A stretch of 64,000 nt of DNA from Halichondria panicea (GCF_963675165.1 NC_087377.1:17340518-17404517), one strand, 5' to 3'; shown: positions 38,338 to 50,215, numbered from the stretch's first letter. The notes: generated by a model not told the origin, from the letters alone. Program-made: numbers and translations.

Positions 38338-38624
38338 ACGTCATAATAATACTTATGTTACAAACCGCTTGCCATAAAGCCGCCGCCAACAACTGACACC
38401 TGCCGCCACCCTCGAGGTTAAGCCGCCGCCACCAAGTAAACACCGCCTCCTAACACAGCAAATTCGTTTTCTTTTGGCACTATTCACCTCTCATAAGAAA
38501 GGGGGTGTATCTTGTAGAGAGATAATACTGAGAAGCTGAGATTATCAGTGGTTTTGTGGGTCCTTCACCAGTTCACTTCCTATCTATTATCCCTTGACTT
38601 TAATAGAGCTAGCTAGGGCCTATA

Positions 38625-39285
38625 CAGGGGCGGATCCAGAGGTAGTTCGTTGGGTTCGTACGAACTACCCTTCCAGCTAGTATATATTAGCTAGCTAGCT
38701 ATATTATAGCTGTACTGTCGTGACAAAGTACGTCCTCTCTGCCTAATAAAAGGGTGGGGCTGGTTCTCTTTGCATAATAAAAGGGTGGGGCTGGTTCTCT
38801 CTACATAACAAGAGGGTGGGGCTGGCTACTGCAGCCACATTGATTTGCACCGTGGTCAAGCGATAATATTATTATATCTAGCCATGAATCCTTGACTCCT
38901 GGTGTAAGAAGAGGAAAGTTTCAGGTAAGGGAGAGTGCATGACACTGCATATTGAATGACACTGCATACTTACATGTATAATTGCTATAATCATTAATAA
39001 TATTGATGGTCAAGTTCTACAAGTCTATAGAAGTCTCCTCTTCACCAGCCACCACCGTCTGTCTTTCCACTGGGGACCACTACTATCTCTCCTCCAGTCA
39101 CAACCATCTCCTGTGTTTATAAATCATGAGGGAGAACATGAGGGTTAATTAGTGGGCGTGGTACTTTAAAAAGGGCGTGGTCACAAAAATTTCGGCGCTG
39201 CGCGCCGAGTGAACTTCTTGCCCGCGCTTTGCGGACAAGAAGTACTATAGGAACCCCCCTTCCTTAAATCCTGGATCCGCCCCTG
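38625..39285. mobile_element. Non-autonomous hAT-like element (661 bp)
   Basis: It begins CAGGGGCGGATCCAG and ends CTGGATCCGCCCCTG, the typical inverted end of hAT-type MITEs. CTATA flanks both sides (38620-38624 and 39286-39290); hAT target duplications are usually 8 bp and some groups use 5-6, so the subgroup is uncertain. The interior holds three short tandem units around AGGGTGGGGCTGG (38750-38825). It sits less than 200 bp upstream of gene E's coding start and may overlap its promoter. Confidence 0.75.
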
Positions 39286-39479
39286 CTATAAGGAGTGAGT
39301 AGCCACCAAGGTGAGTGCGTGATTCATATCTCATTCTATAGCCCATCTCAAAGTTGCAATAGTCTCAGTTTAACTTCACTGAATAATATAATGAGCCTTT
39401 TAGATTGTACATGCTAAAATTGATGTGCACCATATGCCATTGTATGAAATGCCCTGGTCCACTCACAGGCTAACTGTCA

Positions 39480-42263
39480 ATGGCCACTCAAGCAACCCCC
39501 GACCATTCTCCAGAGTATCTGTCCTTCCAAGAGAACTTTGAAGCATTGGTGTCCACATTCAAAGCTCAACCTGCTGCATACGCTGATAGCCTCTTCTCCA
39601 ATGGCTACATACCAGATGAAGTTCTCGAGTACTCTAGACTAAATGGAGTTATGAACTCGGATAAATCTCGAAAGATTCTGGATACTATCATCCATCAAAT
39701 TAAGCTCAATCCCAGTGTATTCCACGACTTTATCGCTGCCATTGCTGGCCCTTCTACTGACGATGTTGTCAAGAAGCTACATGATAGTTACGAGCTTCAC
39801 AAGACTGCGACCAGCCGTGTTGAACAGCCGCAACTCTCTCCACCCCCACACCAGCAACCTCCACCAGAGGCTCCGACGTCCTTCAGCTTCCCACACCTCA
39901 ACACCTCTAGCCTTGATGATGATGTTAAAATTGAATTAGAGGATCGGCTCATACGTGATACAAGAGAAATGATTATTAGGTTCACTGCTTTTACTCTAAT
40001 TATACAAAGATCATTTGAAAACCAACGGATCCCATTGGATCAGATTAAAGATTCTCTTCTCAGCCTCGAATCTTTCAACGACGGGATTGGAGTTAAAGTC
40101 CTTGAGGAAAAAGATAAGCAAAAGATTGAAAATGCCAAAAATTTGTCCCAAGTCTTCATGACTCTACGTGCTTTCATCTCCTTCAATTATGAGATAGTGC
40201 AGTACCTCATCCAGCTGCTGGGATCACCAGACGACCGAACACAACTGCGTGAGTATTGTTCTGCACTTAATGAGTTCTGCCAGCGAAATGTGTTTGAAGT
40301 TCCGGCCGAAGCTTTCTCTTCAATATCTCGTATCAAAACGGCTAAAATGTTTGTTCTCAAGTGCACTGAGCGAGTAGCCACACTGGAGTATGTAAAAAGG
40401 CTGATTCCGAGAATTGCTGAAGCCCTTGGTCTACAAAGAGCAGCGCTACAACTCAGTTCAGTCAGACAAGGCTGCTTGGAGCTCCACTTTCTCATCACTG
40501 TAGCTGTTGCCAAGTGTATCTACCCAGTGTCTCCTACTGTACAGTCTGCTCTCAGTGCGATGGGGGTCAAAGTTCTCACCTGTGGAAGTACGGATGAGGT
40601 GGAGACATTACTGCTGGAACAGTAAGTTCTTGAAGAGGCACTATATACCCGTACTCCTGCATAATTATAATAATTATATACCGTAAGTTAATTAACTAAC
40701 AAGCGTAGGCCCTATATATATTATAATGAATATATAATTACAAGTATGTACATGTCATGTACAGGGATCTGAGCAAACTCAAACTAGAAGGTGTTGAGAA
40801 GATGTCTAAAGACACAAGAACGAGCACGACAACCTTCACTCAAATGAAGGACACTAAAGGTATGAGTGTTTGGCCAACTTGATATCCTATAATCTTTCTT
40901 TTAGATACAAGAGGCTCGGACACAGTGGAGGCAACAAAGAGGGAGTCCAAGAACACTCAACCAGTCAAGAAGGTGCGTACATGTAGTGTGATAATGAGAT
41001 TCCCACAGCAATAATAGTATTGTACCTTAACATGCATGGATGCTGTCTCATGTGTTAACCGAATATACGCCATGACGTCACGTTGCGAAACACCCCCGCA
41101 GCCATATTGATTTTTTAAAAATGCACAAATTTAATCAGTTCTTAGAAAACTGTTTGTAACTTGTCGACTTTTGATTGTGCAAGTTAGACTAGGAAGAAAG
41201 ACCAGTCAAAGATCTACAAGATGATGCCCGAATCGCTTACTATCTCGAAGGATTGGTTGTGATCTGCTTCTGTCAAGCGGTAAGTAGTAGTTACGTATAA
41301 TACTGCTTTGTTACATGGCTTTTTAGATTCGCTAGAAGCTTCATACAGCCTAATACTTATTGTAGTAAGTATATAGGACGTAGCTGTAAAGTTTGTAGTG
41401 CTGAGAAGCGTTGCTTAGCGTTTTTTTGTGCAGCTACACAAGGTACTGGGGACGGTGGCTTATAACCTGAGGCAGCTATGTGTAAAGAGAAACAGTGGCA
41501 GTGGTAAAAAGGTGAGTACAAGCTTCCTAAGCTGTATGTTGACTCTACTGAATGTTTAGAGTCTACTTTAGGGCCTGCATCACCTATCATAGACTTCAAT
41601 TTATTTAAAATCAGGCCCATAAAATTAATATTAAAAGTACAACCGGTTGTAGTTGCTACAGTACTTGTTTGTACTTGTTGCATGCGTTTGTAGAATCGCT
41701 AGAAGCTCTGGTACTGACTGTACATGGTAGATAGTAGTTGTATCTAGAATTAGTAGTGCTAAGCAGCATTGATTAGCCTTCTTTGTGTACGTACGTACAC
41801 TACATGTAGGTGTGACTGGATCCAATAATCCGGAGGTGGGGCCACGTATGTACAGTGAACAGAGGAACAGTGGCAGTAGCAGCGAGGTGAGCCAGGATAC
41901 GTATTACGTTTGTTGACTACACTAACATTATGTTTAGAACTCGTGTGTATAACCTATTATGTAATTATAATTATATAGCCCTTGAATAGTAAAATAATAG
42001 CCTCGCCTTTTGTTCTTCGAGCCTTGAAAAACTTTTTTTTTACCATCAGTAACGATTATAATTCTTTGCGTAACTAACAATAGATATAAAAAGTGTCTGA
42101 TGTCTGTGGCTACTGCTGATACTTTGCTGTCACACTATGCACTGCCACTGGGTCCCTTTTGGAGTACCTTGGAGTCGCCTCTGTCAAGAGTAGAATACAC
42201 GGTTAGACACACGCACACATACAAGCATACACAAACACTCCCGTACACACACACACACACACT

Positions 42264-42294
<31 letters not shown>

Positions 42295-42399
42295 GCGCAC
42301 GCAAACACACACACACACACATACGTACGCAAACACACGCACGCAAACACACGCACGCAAACACACACACACACACACATACGTATGCAAACACACACA

Positions 42400-42436
<37 letters not shown>

Positions 42437-44181
42437 CCATTTACACGCATACACGCGCACAGACAATGCCATGTACAGGAAGGTTGACGTTGGTGGTAGG
42501 ACGTTCACAACAGTGCTCAGCTCATGCAGTGTCGATGTCCTATCCAGATCTACATTTTTGATAATTTAATGTTGTAATTATTGTTGTACTGTACCGGGTA
42601 TTTGATGTTCTTGTTTTTATTCTATACATTGAGTGAAGCCATTTTATTTGTTGCATTTACCTTCAAGCTCCTCTCCAAACTGTTCTCAATCAGAAAACTC
42701 ATCATCACTGCCCTCCATGACTGGCACATCTCTGTTACCTTGCTGTACTCTGGCTACTGGGTCTTCTATGTCAATCTGTGCAGGTCCCAGAGCTAGTGGG
42801 TAGCCTACAATTTCATGCAGCACCTCCTCACTGATCTAGTGTGGCCTCTTAGCCATGCTAGTAGCTCTATATAATTTTTTGATAGTGTTTGTTCATGCCA
42901 ATAATTAATATTTAATTTGTAAACTAGCTACATATTCAAGCGTGTATTGCCAAAATATTTTCTGCACAGTACGAAGTTTTGACTGCATAATTATATACTT
43001 ACCTGAACAGTAACTGGACATAGTAGTAGCGTTAAAATAGCAGCAGCCGCTCCCTGGTTTCTTTAGAGCATGCAGAGAGAAGCCGGATTACTGCGGTTGA
43101 CACAAAAATGCGTCTATGGCGTCATACCGACATGACGCTTAAATGCATCTGCGGCTAATTAGAGAAAGTGATTTAGTGTGCATGCAATTATTGCTACAAG
43201 TAACACTCGCTTGTTAGTTAGTAGACACTATCCTAATTACACTCATTCATTATTCAGGGTCCCCCTCCCAGAGAGTTGAGACCTGCACTCACTCTGAAAT
43301 GGAGAAGAGGAAAAGACATGCCAATCAAGATGGGCATCTCGGTACAGAGTGTTGTTATCGGTGACACGGTGTATGTTGGTGGAGGGTTTGCAGACAATGA
43401 TCGTGACAGGTGTACAGTGATGAAGCTCGAGCAAGATCAATGGACCAAACTACCAGAGTACACTGCCATGTACTTCGCTATGACATCACTCGCTAATCGA
43501 CTAGTGCTGGTTGGAGGATATGATCCAAGTAACAAGAAACGCACCAATCAGCTTGCAGTGTTTGGGTCAGGGGAATGGACTCACCCGTACCCACCAATGA
43601 ACATTGCTCGTAATTCCTCAACAGCTGTCTCCTTCAACAACCACATCATTGTAGCTGGTGGGCGTAATGAAGAACCTACCTCCTCTGTGGAGGTGTTGGA
43701 CGTGGCATCAAGAAGATGGTACATTGCTCAGTCACTACCTAACCAACGATCAGTACTGAAATCGACCCTCATAGGAAACACCCTCTACCTATTGGGAGGG
43801 TACGATCACACTGGGAGTGCAACCAAGACAGTGCACCACGTCGACCTCAATGAACTCATTGCAAAGGCCCTTTCCAATCTGGACACACCCACTCTCTGGC
43901 AGACCTTACAAGAAGTACCACTCGTGTGGTCAGCTCCTCTCAGTATTGGGAGGTCACTATTAGCCATTGGTGGACGCGATGACAGAGACAACCCAAGTTC
44001 ATCGATCCACATCTACCAGCTTGACACCAGGAGGTGGGTGAAAGTGGGAGACCTGCCTACTGCACGATACAGCTGCACATGCTCAGTACTTCCTAGTGGA
44101 GAGGTCATTGTAGCCGGAGGACTGACAAAACCGTTTACTAGTATTCAAACTGTTGATTTCTTCTCTATAAGTGCTAATTAG
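39480..44181 (+). CDS. Gene E: CARD-like head joined to the Kelch propeller
   Basis: Exons 39480-40621, 40765-40859, 40905-40972 and 43258-44181 join in phase to 742 residues. Residues about 15-95 have the six-helix CARD pattern (LADSLF-like [35 protein letters not shown]). A Pro-rich spacer follows (about 118-135), then a helical region of about 240 residues that I do not recognise. The linker ([12 protein letters not shown]) and the six-blade Kelch tail are the same as in genes A-D. An acceptor (CACTCACAG) just before the ATG implies a 5'UTR intron. The short coiled-coil exon present in all other copies is absent: about 2.1 kb of unrelated sequence replaces it. CARD domains recruit other CARDs, so this is a plausible signalling adaptor/receptor. 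The CARD call is from pattern only. Confidence 0.75.
41056..43145. other. Foreign segment in gene E's last intron, with CA microsatellite
   Basis: Similarity to the equivalent introns of genes A-D stops after ATGTGTTAA (41059) and resumes at CTAATTAGAGAAAG (about 43155). The roughly 2.1 kb between replaces about 320 bp that includes the coiled-coil exon. It contains a compound CA/CACG microsatellite (about 42203-42440), which creates long His-Thr and Cys-Val frames on both strands that are not genes. Short echoes of ATGACGTCA-type sequence occur at both ends but no clear inverted repeat was found. Confidence 0.6.
42686..42775 (-). other. Possible terminal exon ([12 protein letters not shown]...DDEFSD-stop)
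   Basis: Behind a GGACCTGCACAG acceptor, the minus strand reads 29 residues (starts [16 protein letters not shown], ends GSDDEFSD) and then TGA. The composition looks coding and the acidic end is gene-like. No upstream exon was identified; it may be a captured gene or transposon fragment carried by the foreign segment. Confidence 0.25.
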
Positions 44182-44369
44182 TTATTTTGTTAATTGTTTC
44201 TCTTTAATTGTGCGATGAGTTTATAACGATATTGATATTTTTTATCATGTTGAGAAAATTAAGTTGCAACAGAATTTTATCGCATAAAATTATAGTTATT
44301 ATGATGACATGAAGTGGTACATACATAATTACATTGCCAGAAAATAGTACAAAAACAGATAAAATAATA

Positions 44370-46130
44370 TTTAACAGTCTCATAACAAGTTCAGGTCCTT
44401 GGTTGGGGTCTTGTCCGAGGGTAGGGTGGACGCCTTCTCCCAGAATACAAAGTCTATCTCCTCTTCCGAGTCAGACATTGAGGGGTGGGGCTCGGGAACT
44501 GAGGGGTTAAAGAGTCACATGGTCATAGTCACACTGAGTGGAAGTTTGAGGGCTTAGGAAGTAAGGGGTGAGAAAATCACATGATAATAGTAGCTATAAT
44601 TTATACTGCAAAATGGCTCAACTATGATAAAGGGACACCACACACAACACATGTACTGGTATACAATATGTACGTACTTACATGCTGAAGTGCCTACCCA
44701 CACAAATAATCAAAGTGTTATACAATAGTAAGCAGTAGTGTACAATAGTATGTATGATCTGGCTAAGCAAGTAACGGGAGTAATAAAATAAAACTAGACT
44801 ATAGGCTGAAACTTTTGAGAAAAGAGTTTTAGTAGAATCATAGACACGTACTTTATTGCACTACATAATTATACTTCCAGTGAAACAGTAAAACTACTAC
44901 TGTACTCTATAATTTATAGAACCCCTATAGAGTGACAAGATTAAGTAGGCACTTGCAAGAAAACGTATGTACAGGTGTATCGATCACTACAACTCTACAC
45001 ACTAACTGACGTGACACAACTCACTAGTCGAGCCACTTTGATTTCTTGCTCTTGGACTTAAACAAAGCCGAGTCAGCACTCATCCTGTGCAACAGAGAAC
45101 AGTTAGCTACTTAACTTCTAGGGAGACAATAAAAAGAGTGATTGTGCTTTATCTGCATTCAAGTGGTTGTATAGTGATATACAGTGTTAGCATGTACCGT
45201 AGCAGGTGAGGTGCAACATTTCACGTTTTTCGGGGCAGAGCAGCAAACGTGAACATTAAAACTGGGATAAAGCTATTGATGGGTGTACATTGAAACGTAC
45301 AATAACCAATACTCTAGCCTTTATAGGAGTACTAAAACAGGGCCCACATTAGTTGGTGGCAACATTCCTGTCCTATGAATTGCATTTTTTGACATGCTCA
45401 AATAGTTATTCATGGACACAGACACGTAAACCACAAATTAGAACTAACAATTAACAAACGCATATAAATAAGCATAATCACAATTTGCAGAACGGAGCTT
45501 TGGCTCCAACATGGTCTCAGACAAGGCCCAAGGCTAAGGCCCAAAGGCCCAGTCAGGCAGAAATATGACTTGTGCATAAACAAATGGCTCTGGCCAAACA
45601 CAAAAAGTGTGAAAACTCCTAATATTGATTCCAGTAGGACACTTCTAGGGGAGTTGTCCTTTTGGGTACTACAGAGCATTTATAAAGTCCACTGCTAAGC
45701 AACAATTATACAACCAACTGAAAATGCATTCTCAATATGCAATAATAATTAGATGTCCTTTTTGCCAGCTAGTTTCGTAGTTCTGGATGGGGATCAATCC
45801 CGTACATGTACAATGATAATACTAAGATCATCATGGCAGATTGTTCATGCATGCACGAGCTCAAAGACAGATTATTATGGCCTGGGGGTATGCACATTTT
45901 GACATTCGAAATTCGGGAAAAGCTATTTCACAATTATGATATGATTGCATTTACCGGAGAGGTGTGGAGGAGGCAGTGACCACTGGAGAGAAGCTTGCTC
46001 TCGGAGGTTTGAACTCTTGGGCATTCAGGTTGAACTTGACGTCTTTGCATTGGGGTTCAGCTTGAACCACGTGGTTTGCTGATTCAGCAGTTATTTGCAT
46101 GTGATTGAATAAGAAAAGGGGCGTATCTTG
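44370..46130. repeat. Array remnant and segmental duplication between genes E and F
   Basis: 44370-44560 repeats the flank after other Kelch genes, including the SDSEEEIDFVFWEK piece. 44700-46070 duplicates 25900-27830 with an internal deletion near 45290. 45024-45084 (minus) carries the intact version of the MSADSALFKSKSKKSKWLD terminal piece. 46071-46130 corresponds to both flanks of the large transposon joined without the transposon. No complete gene is present. Confidence 0.6.
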
Positions 46131-46171
46131 TGTAGCTGTCAAGCTAGCTAGCTGAGTCAACTTAACTACCA

Positions 46172-49100
46172 ATGTTTTCTTTGCGAGATGATGCTGACTT
46201 GAGGGAGTTTGTGCTGGAGAATGTGGAGCACTTTGGAGAGGAGAGAGCTCTAGGAACTGGCTCCTATGGCTCTGTTCAAGAGGTCAGTCACTGCATGCTC
46301 TGTTTCTGTGCTCTGTCTCTAGTGTATCTGCTAGCTATTCAAGTGTGACTGCCTCCATGCACAGGTGATGATCAATGGTGAGGTGTATGCAGCCAAGAAG
46401 ATCCACGAGGTTCTCCTGGAGACGGACGAGCGTGGTGGAGTGGCCAACCTAGCTGGGAACTACCGCCGAGAGTGTCGACTCATGGCTCGCATCCGTCACC
46501 CCAACATCACCCAGTTCATTGGGCTGTGTTTCGTGACTGGCTCTCGACTGCCCCTCCTGGTCATGGAGAGACTGGACTCAAGTCTGGACGATCTCCTGGA
46601 GTCCACCCCCAACATCCCCCTCTCTGTCACCCAGTACATTCTGGTCTGTGTGGCTCGAGGGCTGCTCCACCTGCATCGTGAGTCCGTGGTCCATCGTGAT
46701 CTCACTGCCAGGAACGTCCTGCTGACGGCATCTCTGAGAGCCAAGATCACCGACTTTGGTAACTCTCGTATCGTGAATCTGGAGCCTGGTCGACTGGCCA
46801 GGACTCTAACGAGGTTTCCTGGGACACTGGTGTACATGCCGCCCGAGGCCCTCTCTGACAGAGGTCACAGTGTGTACGGACCCAGTCTGGACGTCTTCTC
46901 TTTCGGAGTGCTACAACTGTTTGCACTCACACAAGTACGTGTGTAGTTAATGATATTCATAGGTTAGATTCCTGGTGACCTTTCATGCAGTGAATTACCT
47001 TATAAGTATTGTGGTTGTATGTGTTGGGGAGATCCCCCTTTAATATTGTTGACCTTCAGCAAATGCATTTTGTATGTATGATTGTGAATATACGTGCACT
47101 CATTTTCTCCAGACATACAGACATACATAAAAACAATCACGACAGTCAGTATTCACATGTTCTTTCACTCGTGTCATTGGACTAGGTGTTTCCAGGAGAT
47201 CTCCTTGCCCCCACGTACAGCGACCCCAACAACCCAGACCACCTCCTGGCTCGCTCAGAGTTTGAGCGTCGAGGTCCCTACACGGCTCTTCTTGAGAGGA
47301 GTCTGGCGGGTGGACGTGAGCACCCTCTGTTTGGTCTGGTGAGGGAGTGTCTGGCCAACACCCCAGAGAGAAGACCGACCACCGCTGAGCTCCTCTCGTC
47401 TCTGGAGGAGGTGGAGAGGGAGATGGACGGAGGACTGCTCCAGCTGGACATTGGACGAGTGAAGACTGCCAGGACCCTCAGGGCAAAGGAGAAGAGGATA
47501 GAGGCTCTACAGGTGAGTCCAGTCCAGTGAGCTAGTAGGTGCAAGGGTCTGACACTGCATGCTGTACTCTGTTTTCAGAGAGAGGTGGTCCAGAAGGACA
47601 GGATACTGGAGAGGAAAGATGAGCAAATAGTACAGAAAGATGAGCAACTTACTGAGAAAGATGCACTTCTAGTGCAAAAAGACAACCAACTCGAACAGAG
47701 CGTTGCACTACTGGCACAAAAAGACGATCAACTTGTTCAAAAAGATGAGGAAGTAGCGGACAAAGATATTCAGCTGGCTAGACAGCAACAGGTCAGCAGA
47801 ACCAGTTTATTTTGTTTATTATAAGCTATTTTGTTCAACAAGCTAGCATGTTGATAACCTTTTTTTATACAGATATTGAATAGTGTCCGTGCTAATGCTG
47901 CCACCAAAGATGGTGTGATTGCTGACAAGGACAGACGACTCAGTGAACAAGAGTCAACGATCGCTGATCTCATTTCCCAGAGAGAGGCTGCTCTAGTTGA
48001 GAGGGCCGCTCTCTTACAGGTATTATAGTAGTCACCAAATGCACACACTCTTATACGCTAGTATTATACTACAATAATGATATTTGTTTGCGTACATGTA
48101 GCTAAGTGTGTCGATGAGATTCCAACAATAGTATTATACCTCAACAATTGATGCTATTGTATAAATCATGCTAAGCTGCTAAATACACCTCCGTTTGAGT
48201 GTGCCTATAATTATGTACTTCCTTTAGTGAAGATTGTTGTTTGTTCTCGTTCTGTTGTAGAATTTTCTCTAATGTTATTCATGTCTGTGTTTGATTTCCA
48301 CCAACGTTCCCCTGTACAGGCACACAGGGAACAAATTGGGCACAAAGATGCTGAGCTGGTCAGGAGAGACGCCATAATTCAACAGCAGAGACAGGTGAGA
48401 TTAGTACATTAGAGAAAGTGATTTAGTGTGCATGCAATTATTGCTACAAGTAACACTCGCTTGTTAGTAGACACTATCCTAATTACACTCATTCATTATT
48501 CAGGGCCCCCCTCCCAGAGAGTTGAGACCTCCACTCACTCTGAAATGGAGAAGAGGAAAAGACATGCCAATCAAGATGGGCATCTTGGTACAGAGTGTTG
48601 TTATCGGTGACACGGTGTATTTTGGTGGTGACAGGTGTACAGTGATGAAGCTCGAGCAAGATCAATGGACCAAACTACCAGAGTACACTGCCAGGTTCTT
48701 TGCTATGACATCACTCGCTAATCGACTAGTGCTGGTGGGAGGATATGATCCAAGAAACAAAAAACGCACCAATCAGCTTGCAGCGTTTGAATCAGGGGAA
48801 TGGACTCACCCGTACCCACCAATGAACATTGCTCGTGATTGCTCAACAGCTGTCTCCTTCAACAACCACATCATTGTAGCTGGTGGGGATGATGATAAAG
48901 GACGTACCTCCACTGTGGAGGTGTTGGACGTGGCATCAAGAAGATGGTACATTGCTCAGTCACTACCTAACCCACTATCAGAACTGAAATCGACTCTCAT
49001 AGGAAACACCCTCTACCTAATGGGAGGGTGGGATCACACTGGGATAACCAAGACAGTGCATCACGTCGACCTCAATGAACTCATCGCAAAGGCCCTTTCC

Positions 49101-49406
49101 AACCTGGACACACCCACTCTCTGGCAGACCTTACAGGAAGTACCACTCGTGTGGTCAGCTCCTCTCAGTATTGGGAGGTCACTATTAGCCGTTGGTGGAC
49201 AGGACGACAGAGACAACTCAAGTTCATCGATCCACCTCTACCAGCCTGACACCAGGAGGTGGGTGAAAGTGGGAGACCTGCCTACTGCACGATACCGCTG
49301 CACATGCTCAGTACTTCCTAGTGGAGAGGTTATTGTAGCCGGAGGACAGACAAAACCATTTCGTAATTTTGTTCAAACAGTTGATTTCTTTTGTATAAGC
49401 GATTAA
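46172..49406 (+). CDS. Gene F: TKL kinase - long coiled coil - Kelch protein
   Basis: Exons 46172-46282, 46365-46934, 47186-47512, 47579-47791, 47873-48019, 48320-48394 and 48504-49406 join in phase to 781 residues. The kinase (about 10-300) has GTGSYGSV, lysine 48 (VYAAKKI), HRDLTARN with Asp 149, DFG-type ITDFGNS at 167 and MPPEAL; all catalytic residues are present. Residues 337-481 form a charged coiled coil built from QKDxQL-type heptads, ending in the same HREQIGHKDAEL exon as the other genes. The Kelch tail (482-781) lacks about eight residues after the first blade and ends FCISD. There is no Death domain. The kinase differs clearly from those of B-D and its exons are more GC-rich, so this may be the older gene type that donated the Kelch tail (inference). 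Confidence 0.9.
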
Positions 49407-49689
49407 TTAGTTATTGTAATATGTTGTGCATTGTTAACAATCTTTTTGAAAAAAGTTTTATAATTAAGTTCGCATATTTCATTTATTTTTATTCGAACTG
49501 TTGATCTATAAGTGCTAAATACCGTATAGAGCGAAATTTTTGAGGCATTTATATTTTGTGGATAGGCCTCTTTTCGTTGCACAATGTTCGCGGAATGACT
49601 GCTTACCGGAAGCCACGCCTTAAATATTTGCACGTTATAAGCAGGTAAGAGAAAATTAAGTTGCAACAGAATTTTATCGCATATAAAGT

Positions 49690-50215
49690 TATTATGATGA
49701 CATGAAGTGGTACATACATAATTACATTGCCAGAAAATAGTACAAAAACAGACAAAATAATATTTAACAGTCTCATAACAAGTTCAGGTCCTTGGTTGGG
49801 GTCTTGTCCGAGGGTAGGGTGGACGCCTTCTCCCAGAATACAAAGTCTATCTCCTCTTCCGAGACAGACCAGTGAGGGGTGGGGCTCGGGAACTGAGGGT
49901 TTAAAGAGTCACATGGTCATAGTCACACCGAGTGGAAGTTTGAGGGCTTAGGAAGTAAGGGGTGTGGAAATAACATGATAATAGTAGCTATAATTTATAC
50001 TGGCTAAATGCAAAATGGCTCAACTATGATAAAGGGACACCACACACAACACATGTACTGGTATACAATATGTACGTACTTACATTATGAATACTAGAAT
50101 AATCGTAAGAGTCAGTTAAAGTGATACCTTTTGTGGAGAGTGAGAGCTGCTGAGCTTTGGCACTCTCCAGAAACTTGTCAAAGTCCTCCTCGTCCTGAGT
50201 CAGTGTTCTGTAGCC
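49690..50215 (-). other. Exon-like fragments downstream of gene F
   Basis: The terminal SDSEEEIDFVFWEK piece recurs at about 49770-49870. A further piece at 50128-50207 reads TLTQDEEDFDKFLESAKAQ with a CTACAG acceptor before it and a GTATC donor after it; it is missing from the other units. Together they suggest that the 3' end of an unidentified minus-strand gene was once upstream of the array copies. Continuity is not established. 50216-50820 is non-coding duplicated sequence. Confidence 0.35.

Larger units (their letters stand above)
28723..38495. mobile_element. 9.77-kb DNA transposon, IS3EU-like (integrase-type DDE)
   Basis: The left end TATGAGGGGTGAGTAGTG and the inverted right end (minus strand TATGAGAGGTGAATAGTG) match, then continue as GC-rich subterminal repeats based on GGTGGCGGCGGCTTAAC. 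The 6-mer AGAAAG flanks both sides (28717-28722 and 38496-38501), a 6-bp target duplication. A related unoccupied site appears near 46090-46130, where the two flanks are contiguous. The element contains a broken integrase-type transposase (29105-32889). TAT...ATA ends with 6-bp duplications fit the IS3EU superfamily as I remember it. Left subterminal tandem motifs (GTGACCTTATAACGTGGC, 28925-29045) and a near-perfect hairpin (38274-38337) are likely transposase-related sites. Stretches without coding content are 32890-34540, 35840-36780 and 37310-38270. Confidence 0.75.

Noticed and set aside
42135..42561. Long Cys-Val and His-Thr reading frames on both strands
   Set aside because: They are translations of a CA/TG microsatellite; no splice signals or homologous domain.
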